Part shown: positions 14,060 to 18,491 of the stretch, piece after piece
How the letters are laid out: every line of letters starts with the position of its first letter
How positions within the stretch are numbered: position 1 is the stretch's first letter
Source of the DNA: Hylemonella sp. UBA6679
GTDB lineage: Bacteria > Pseudomonadota > Gammaproteobacteria > Burkholderiales > Burkholderiaceae_C
DNA: 18,491 nucleotides
Reading direction: 5' to 3'
NCBI GenBank assembly: GCA_002454975.1
Contig: DKJZ01000048.1
Coordinates: 1 to 18,491, forward strand
Made by a program: the position numbers and the translations under genes
Notes under the pieces: generated by a model
Seen by the model: only the letters and a program-made list of their open reading frames with translations
Database searches by the model: none
What the model was told of the DNA's origin: nothing

Positions 14060-14989
14060 TCAATCTTTCTGGGGTGTCGGGGTGTCTTCGGGGAGATCGT
14101 AACGCTCTTCAAGCTGGGCGGGCGCCTCGTCTTGGGGCAGCTCGGGCGGGTTGCCGTCGTAGACCTGGTTGCGGCGGCGCTGCACAAAGGCATCGCGCAC
14201 AAAGGTGTAGGGGTCAAAGGCCGATTGCTCGAGCATGTCGGTGGCTTTGAGGTATTCGGCGCGCCGGTTGACCACGCGCAGGGCGTACAAGCTGTTGCGG
14301 TTACCAATGTTGTCCACCTGGGTGACCAAGTCGCCTGCAATGTCCAGGCGCAACGCCGCGGTGTCGCGCAGGGTGCTGGGGCCCAGCAAAGGCAAAACCA
14401 GGTACGGGCCTGAGCCCACGCCCCAGGCGCCCAGGGTTTGGCCAAAGTCTTCGCTGTGGCGCTCAATGCCCAAGGGCGTGGCCACATCGAACAAGCCGAA
14501 AAACCCCGCCACGGTGTTCACGCCAAAACGCGCCAAGGTTTCCAGGCCGTCTGCGCCTTTGCCTTGCAGCAGGTTGTTGATGCCCGACCAGGCGTCTTCG
14601 AGATTGTCAAAGAAGTTGCTCAGGCCAGCGCGCACGGGGCGCGGCGCCACCTTGACGTAGGTGCTGGCCACCGGGCGCAGGATGTTGCGGTCCAGCGCGT
14701 CGTTGAGCTGGTACATGCTGCGGTTGAAGGGCTCCAACGGGTCGATGCGGTCGTAGGGGTCCAGCCATTGGGTCCAGTTGGAATTCTTGGAGGTTTTGGC
14801 GGGCTTGGCTGGCTCCTGTGTGGCTTGCGCATGGACCACAGGTGTGGCCAGGCACACGCTCAGCAAGGCCACCCCAAACAGCGAGGCAGCGCGGCTTGGC
14901 TGCGACCGAACCAATGGTTTGGCCAACGTTTTAGCCAGCCAACGAGACAAGGATGGGGCCGAGGACCCAGTCTGCGCCAAAGGCATCAT
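14060..14989 (-). CDS. mlaA: MlaA (VacJ) family outer-membrane lipid-asymmetry protein
   Basis: MlaA forms a ring-like channel in the inner leaflet of the outer membrane and removes mislocalised phospholipids, handing them to MlaC. The family domain begins near residue 83 (DPLEPFNRSMYQLNDALD) and includes NNLLQGK, ETLARFGVNTVAGFFGLFDVA, the DFGQTLGAWGVGSGPYLVLPLLGPS block and RDTAALRLD. The 309-residue length includes a low-complexity C-terminal tail. The N-terminus is odd: about 36 residues precede the hydrophobic core, and the only Cys there (Cys46, in LLSVC) has Val at -1, so it is not a canonical lipobox; PVVHA/Q looks like an ordinary signal-peptidase I site. Two consecutive ATGs (14989, 14986) follow an AAGGA; the first overlaps the mlaD stop. 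Confidence 0.94.
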   Translation of the reverse strand: MMPLAQTGSSAPSLSRWLAKTLAKPLVRSQPSRAASLFGVALLSVCLATPVVHAQATQEPAKPAKTSKNSNWTQWLDPYDRIDPLEPFNRSMYQLNDALDRNILRPVASTYVKVAPRPVRAGLSNFFDNLEDAWSGINNLLQGKGADGLETLARFGVNTVAGFFGLFDVATPLGIERHSEDFGQTLGAWGVGSGPYLVLPLLGPSTLRDTAALRLDIAGDLVTQVDNIGNRNSLYALRVVNRRAEYLKATDMLEQSAFDPYTFVRDAFVQRRRNQVYDGNPPELPQDEAPAQLEERYDLPEDTPTPQKD

Positions 14990-15456
14990 TTGTCCTTGGC
15001 CGGCTCGGCGGCCTTGCTGTACAAGAACTGGCTGATGAGGTTTTCTAACACCACCGCCGATTGGGTGGCGGTGATTTTGTCACCCGGGGCCAAATTGGCG
15101 GCATCGGAACCAGCCTCGATGCCAATGTACTGCTCGCCCAACAAGCCCGCAGTGAGAATTTTCAGAGAGCTGTCTTTGGGAAACGCGTAACGGGTCTCCA
15201 GGGCCATCACCACGCGGGCCTGAAAGGTTTTGTCGTCAAAACGGATGGACTCCACACGGCCCACCACCACACCGCCACTGCGCACAGCCGCCTTAGGCTT
15301 CAAGCCGCCCACATTGTCAAAGCGCGCCTCCACCTGGTAGGTGGACTGGAAATTGAGGTTGAGCAAATTGGCCGCTTGCAGGGCCAAAAACAAAATGGCC
15401 GCTGCGCCGATCAGCACAAACAAACCCACCCACAGATCATTTTTTGAGCGTTGCAC
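14986..15456 (-). CDS. mlaD: MlaD, MCE-domain subunit of the Mla transporter
   Basis: MlaD is the membrane-anchored MCE protein that forms a hexameric ring on the periplasmic side of MlaFE and exchanges phospholipid with MlaC. I chose the second of two adjacent GTG codons (15456; 156 residues, MQRSKNDLWVG), because it is better spaced from the AGGAGG. There is one N-terminal membrane helix (about 9-30), then the MCE domain (39-117) with VEARFDNVGGLKPKAAVRSGGVVVG features, then a hydrophobic C-terminal helix (ENLISQFLY) which in the family lines the central pore. Its stop overlaps the mlaA ATG. Confidence 0.96.
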   Translation of the reverse strand: MQRSKNDLWVGLFVLIGAAAILFLALQAANLLNLNFQSTYQVEARFDNVGGLKPKAAVRSGGVVVGRVESIRFDDKTFQARVVMALETRYAFPKDSSLKILTAGLLGEQYIGIEAGSDAANLAPGDKITATQSAVVLENLISQFLYSKAAEPAKDK

Positions 15457-15461
15457 CACAC

Positions 15462-15467
15462 CCTCCT
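15462..15467 (-). promoter_or_regulatory. Ribosome binding site of mlaD
   Basis: The minus strand reads AGGAGG, overlapping the mlaE TAG stop by two bases. It is 5 nt from the GTG at 15456 and only 2 nt from the GTG at 15459, which favours the former as start. Confidence 0.75.
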
Positions 15468-16248
15468 AAATCGAAAACATCATGGCGGTGAGCACAAAAT
15501 CGAGCCCGAGCACCGCCAAGGAAGCCACCACCACCGTGCGGGTGGTCGCGCTCGACACCCCCTCCGGCGTGGCCTGTGCCTCGTAGCCCTGAAACAGGGC
15601 CACAAAGGTCACCGTCAGGCCAAACACAAAGCTTTTCACGATGCCGTTGCCCACATCTTTGAACACGTCCACGCCGCCCTGAATCTGGCTCCAAAACGAG
15701 CCGGCGTCCACGCCAATCAAGAGCACGCCCACCACCCAGCCGCCAATGATGCCCATGGCACTGAACACGGCAGCGAGCAGGGGCATGGCAATGACGCCGC
15801 CCCAAAACCGCGGCGCGAGCACGCGCTTGATGGGGTCCACGGCCATCATTTCCATCACGCTGAGCTGCTCGCCGGCTTTCATCAAACCAATTTCGGCCGT
15901 GAGCGAGGTGCCTGCGCGCCCCACAAACAACAAAGCACACACCACAGGTCCGAGCTCACGCACCAAACTCAAGGTGACCAACAAGCCTAAGGCTTCAGAG
16001 GAACCATAGCGCTGCAAGGTGTAGTAGCCCTGCAAGCCCAGCACAAAGCCCACAAACAAGCCCGAGACCGTGATGATGGCCAGCGAGTAGTTGCCCAAAA
16101 AATGAATTTGGTCACGCACCAGGCCAAAGCGCTTGAGACACGCTGGCAAAAAGCCCAGCAGACGCAAAAACAACCGTGCGCCCAAGCCTAAATCGGCCAG
16201 TTTTTGACGCACAGCAAAACCAATGTTGGCGGGATGCAAGCCGTTCAT
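15466..16248 (-). CDS. mlaE: MlaE, permease subunit of the Mla transporter
   Basis: MlaE is the inner-membrane permease of the Mla phospholipid ABC transporter (260 residues, about five to six hydrophobic segments). The diagnostic MlaE/YrbE block is present: LVRELGPVVCALLFVGRAG followed by AEIGLMKAGEQLSVMEMM and DPIKRVLAPRFW, near residues 94-150. The earlier GLFVGFVLGLQGYYTLQRYG stretch and the C-terminal TTRTVVVASLAVLGLDFVLTAMMF helix are also typical. The ATG overlaps the mlaF stop (ATGA), so ATPase and permease are coupled. Confidence 0.97.
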   Translation of the reverse strand: MNGLHPANIGFAVRQKLADLGLGARLFLRLLGFLPACLKRFGLVRDQIHFLGNYSLAIITVSGLFVGFVLGLQGYYTLQRYGSSEALGLLVTLSLVRELGPVVCALLFVGRAGTSLTAEIGLMKAGEQLSVMEMMAVDPIKRVLAPRFWGGVIAMPLLAAVFSAMGIIGGWVVGVLLIGVDAGSFWSQIQGGVDVFKDVGNGIVKSFVFGLTVTFVALFQGYEAQATPEGVSSATTRTVVVASLAVLGLDFVLTAMMFSI

Positions 16249-17054
16249 GCGCGCACCCCAAAGTCGTCCGCCACACTGGGGCCGGGGTAGTGGAAACGCA
16301 CCGGGCCATCAGGCAACGCATTGACATACTGGTGCACCAGCGGGTCAGCGCTTTGCTTGACCTCCTCGGGCGTGCCGGCCATGGCCACTTTGCCGTTGGC
16401 CAAGATGATTACTTGGTCGGCAATGGCAAAGGTTTCTTCCAGGTCGTGCGAGACAAACACCGAGGTCAAGCCCATGGTGTCGTTGAGCTGGCGAATCAGG
16501 CGCGCAGCCGTACCCAAAGAGATTGGGTCCAGGCCTGCAAAGGGCTCGTCGTACATCACCAACTCGGGGTCCAGGGCAATCGCGCGGGCCAGGGCCACGC
16601 GGCGCGCCATGCCGCCGGACAAATCGCTGGGGCGCAAATCGCGCGCGCCACGCAAGCCCACGGCGTTGAGCTTCATGAGCACGATGTCACGGATGAGCTC
16701 TTCGCTGAGTTGGGTGTGTTCGCGCAAAGGAAAAGCCACGTTGTCCAGGACATTGAGGTCGGCAAACAGCGCACCAAACTGAAACAACATGCCCATGCGC
16801 CGGCGTGCGGCGTAAAGGGCTGTCTGGTTCATGCGGGTGACGTCATCCCCGTCAAACAAGAGCTTGCCACTCTGGGCACGGTACTGACCGCCGATGAGGC
16901 GCAGCACCGTGGTTTTGCCCCCGCCCGAGGCACCCATGAGGGCCGTGACTTTGCCGCGCGGGATCTGCAGGCTGATGCGGTCGAGAATGACCCGATCCCC
17001 GTACCCGAAGGTCAGGTCTTGAAGTTCAACAAAAGGCGAAGCATCTGAAGCCAA
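16245..17054 (-). CDS. mlaF: MlaF, ATPase subunit of the Mla transporter
   Basis: MlaF powers the MlaFEDB phospholipid transporter. The 269-residue sequence has Walker A GASGGGKT (41-48), Q-loop FQFG (Gln92), signature LSGGMARR (145-152), Walker B LVMYDEP (165-171) and H-loop VSHDLEE (His203). A C-terminal extension (YVNALPDGPVRFHYPG) is typical of the family and in E. coli MlaF contacts the partner subunit and MlaB. The start is unusual: an in-frame TGA lies four codons upstream, and TTG at 17054 is the only start preserving the N-terminal strand. There is no Shine-Dalgarno, and an ATG 10 nt upstream (17064) is one base out of frame. The hairpin at 17069-17096 ends 14 nt before the start. 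Confidence 0.95.
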   Translation of the reverse strand: MASDASPFVELQDLTFGYGDRVILDRISLQIPRGKVTALMGASGGGKTTVLRLIGGQYRAQSGKLLFDGDDVTRMNQTALYAARRRMGMLFQFGALFADLNVLDNVAFPLREHTQLSEELIRDIVLMKLNAVGLRGARDLRPSDLSGGMARRVALARAIALDPELVMYDEPFAGLDPISLGTAARLIRQLNDTMGLTSVFVSHDLEETFAIADQVIILANGKVAMAGTPEEVKQSADPLVHQYVNALPDGPVRFHYPGPSVADDFGVRA

Positions 17055-17064
17055 GGGGTGCCAT

Positions 17065-17096
17065 CAAAACAAAAGCCGGGTGAGTCCGGCTTTTGT
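17065..17096 (-). terminator. Intrinsic terminator 2 between gltD and mlaF
   Basis: An 11-bp perfect stem (ACAAAAGCCGG at 17069-17079 with CCGGCTTTTGT at 17086-17096) has a 6-nt loop. Read on the minus strand it ends in CCGGCTTTTGTTTTG, giving a U-rich 3' side. It is the stronger of two tandem hairpins below gltD. It could also act on plus-strand transcription, because the stem is A/T-flanked on both sides. Confidence 0.75.
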
Positions 17097-17130
17097 GATC
17101 ATACGGGAAATCCCTGAGACCTGCGCTGAG

Positions 17131-17153
17131 AATAAGGCCGGGCTTGACCCGGC
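17131..17153 (-). terminator. Intrinsic terminator 1 downstream of gltD
   Basis: GCCGGG/CCCGGC (17137-17142 with 17148-17153) forms a 6-bp GC stem with a 5-nt loop. On the minus strand it is followed by CTTATTCTC, a weak U-rich tail. It lies 7 nt after the gltD stop and is backed up by the stronger hairpin about 40 nt further on. Confidence 0.6.
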
Positions 17154-17159
17154 TTCTCG

Positions 17160-18491
17160 TCAGCGAGGCAGCTCAGAAGCACCCATCAAGAAGGTGTCAA
17201 CCGCGCGCGCGGCCTGGCGGCCTTCGCGGATGGCCCACACCACCAGGCTTTGGCCACGGCGGATGTCGCCAGCGGCAAACACCTTGGGCACGTTGGTGGC
17301 GTAGCCACCCGTGTCTTCGGTGCTGGCTTTGGCGTTGCCGCGGGCGTCTTTGTCCACGCCAAAGGCATCGAGCACAGTGGCCACAGGGCTGACAAAGCCC
17401 ATGGCCAGCAGCACCAGGTCGGCTTGGTATTCTTTTTCGGTGCCGGGGATTTCCACCAGCTTGCCGTCTTTCATTTCCACGTGCACGGTCTTGAGGCCCG
17501 TGACCTTGCCGTTCTTGCCCACAAACTCTTTGGTGGACACCGCGAACTCACGCACACAACCTTCTTCGTGGCTGGAGCTGGTGCGCAGTTTCAAGGGCCA
17601 GTAGGGCCAAACCAGCGGCTTGTTCTCTTGCTCAGGCGGCTGAGGCATCACCTCAAACTGGGTCACGCTGGCCGCGCCATGGCGGTTGCTGGTGCCCACG
17701 CAATCAGAACCGGTGTCGCCGCCGCCAATGACGATGACGTGCTTGCCGTCCGCGCGCAGCTGGTCTTTGAGCGTGTCGCCGGCGTTGACCTTGTTTTGCT
17801 GGGGCAAAAATTCCATGGCGAAATGGATGCCAGCCAAATCGCGACCAGGCACGGGCAAATCGCGCGACTGCTCGGAACCGCCGGTGAGCAACACCGCATC
17901 GAACTCTTTGTTAAGCTGCTCGGGGCTCACGGTTTCTTTGGCCCAGTTGGTGACCTTGCTGCCCTCAGGCATCTTGCCCACCAGCACGCCGGTGCGAATC
18001 GTCACACCTTCGGCTTGGAGCTGCTCCACACGGCGGTCGATGTGGGTCTTCTCCATTTTGAAGTCGGGGATGCCGTAACGCAGCAAACCACCCACGCGGT
18101 CGTTCTTCTCGAACAAGGTCACATCATGACCCGCGCGAGCCAACTGCTGAGCCGCAGCCAAGCCGGCAGGGCCAGAGCCCACCACCGCCACTTTTTTACC
18201 GGTTTTGTGCGCGGCAGGCAGGGGCTGAACCCAGCCCTCGCTCCAAGCGCGGTCGATGATGGCGTGCTCAATCGACTTGATGCCCACCGCGTCGTCATTG
18301 ACGTTCAAGGTGCAAGCGGCCTCGCAAGGTGCGGGGCAGATGCGGCCGGTGAACTCAGGAAAGTTGTTGGTGCTGTGCAGCACATCGATCGCGTTTTTCC
18401 AATCGCCGTGGAAGACCAGGTCGTTGAAATCAGGAATGATGTTGTTGACCGGGCAGCCGTTGTTGCAAAACGGTGTGCCGCAGTCCATGCA
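17160..18491 (-). CDS. gltD: Glutamate synthase (NADPH) small subunit GltD, 5'-truncated
   Basis: GltD supplies electrons from NADPH through FAD and iron-sulfur clusters to GltB, which makes glutamate from 2-oxoglutarate and glutamine. The frame is open to the window edge (443 codons). The internal Met at 18488 is preceded by Cys, fitting the family's CMDCG, so roughly 45-50 N-terminal residues lie outside. Cysteines of the iron-sulfur region are seen in CGTPFCNNGCP and RICPAPCEAAC. FAD binding is shown by VVGSGPAGLAAAQ, NADPH binding by VIGGGDTGSDC, and the C-terminal FAD contact by VFAAGDIRRGQSLVVWAIREGR. gltB would be expected just upstream, outside the window. The gene ends at two tandem terminators, separating it from mlaF. 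Confidence 0.97.
   Translation of the reverse strand, partial: CMDCGTPFCNNGCPVNNIIPDFNDLVFHGDWKNAIDVLHSTNNFPEFTGRICPAPCEAACTLNVNDDAVGIKSIEHAIIDRAWSEGWVQPLPAAHKTGKKVAVVGSGPAGLAAAQQLARAGHDVTLFEKNDRVGGLLRYGIPDFKMEKTHIDRRVEQLQAEGVTIRTGVLVGKMPEGSKVTNWAKETVSPEQLNKEFDAVLLTGGSEQSRDLPVPGRDLAGIHFAMEFLPQQNKVNAGDTLKDQLRADGKHVIVIGGGDTGSDCVGTSNRHGAASVTQFEVMPQPPEQENKPLVWPYWPLKLRTSSSHEEGCVREFAVSTKEFVGKNGKVTGLKTVHVEMKDGKLVEIPGTEKEYQADLVLLAMGFVSPVATVLDAFGVDKDARGNAKASTEDTGGYATNVPKVFAAGDIRRGQSLVVWAIREGRQAARAVDTFLMGASELPR

Noticed and set aside
715..17054. Defence island, prophage or other accessory system
   Set aside because: All long genes are recognisable core housekeeping families with consistent strand and composition. 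No integrase, transposase, toxin or nuclease genes are visible.
17098..17103. TATGAT on the minus strand as the -10 of an mlaF promoter
   Set aside because: It is a good -10 hexamer, but no -35-like sequence lies 16-18 bp upstream and there is no extended -10. Its predicted start would fall inside the terminator hairpin.

Overview
The window looks like a core chromosomal segment of a GC-rich betaproteobacterium, most likely Burkholderiales and probably Comamonadaceae. I infer this from the gene order (gltD, mla genes, ibaG, murA, his genes, tatABC, trypsin-like protease) and from protein character such as short-form HisG, a monofunctional HisB and mlaA sitting inside the mla cluster. No database search was possible, so the genus is open.

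Layout from the right edge: gltD (minus strand, its first ~45-50 codons lie outside) ends in two tandem hairpins at 17065-17153. A single train of minus-strand genes follows, down to position 715. It starts with an outer-membrane lipid-asymmetry block, mlaF-mlaE-mlaD-mlaA-mlaC-mlaB. Next come a YadG/YadH-like ABC exporter pair, an IbaG/BolA protein and murA. Then comes the histidine block hisG-hisD-hisC-hisB-hisH-hisA-(215-bp spacer)-hisF-hisI-hisE. The train closes with a HIT-family hydrolase and tatA-tatB-tatC. A plus-strand trypsin/PDZ protease, truncated at the left edge, converges on tatC.

Packing is very tight. Six junctions overlap by ATGA (mlaF/E, mlaD/A, ABC ATPase/permease, hisD/hisC, hisC/hisB, hisF/hisI), and several others are 1-4 nt apart. 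This argues for translational coupling within each block. Clear breaks are few: the hairpins before mlaF, 74 bp before hisG, 57 bp before hisH, 215 bp between hisA and hisF, and 122 bp before tatA with a plausible promoter.

The blocks carry out three jobs: envelope maintenance (Mla phospholipid traffic, MurA peptidoglycan precursor synthesis, Tat export, periplasmic protease), histidine biosynthesis (all steps except the HisZ regulatory subunit and histidinol-phosphatase, which must be encoded elsewhere), and glutamate synthesis. I see no RNA genes, mobile elements with recognisable transposases, CRISPR arrays or phage genes. I found no clearly undescribed system. The points most worth checking are the ORF-bearing spacer between hisA and hisF, the unusual start of mlaF (TTG, or an ATG one base out of frame), and an MlaA that lacks a canonical lipobox.
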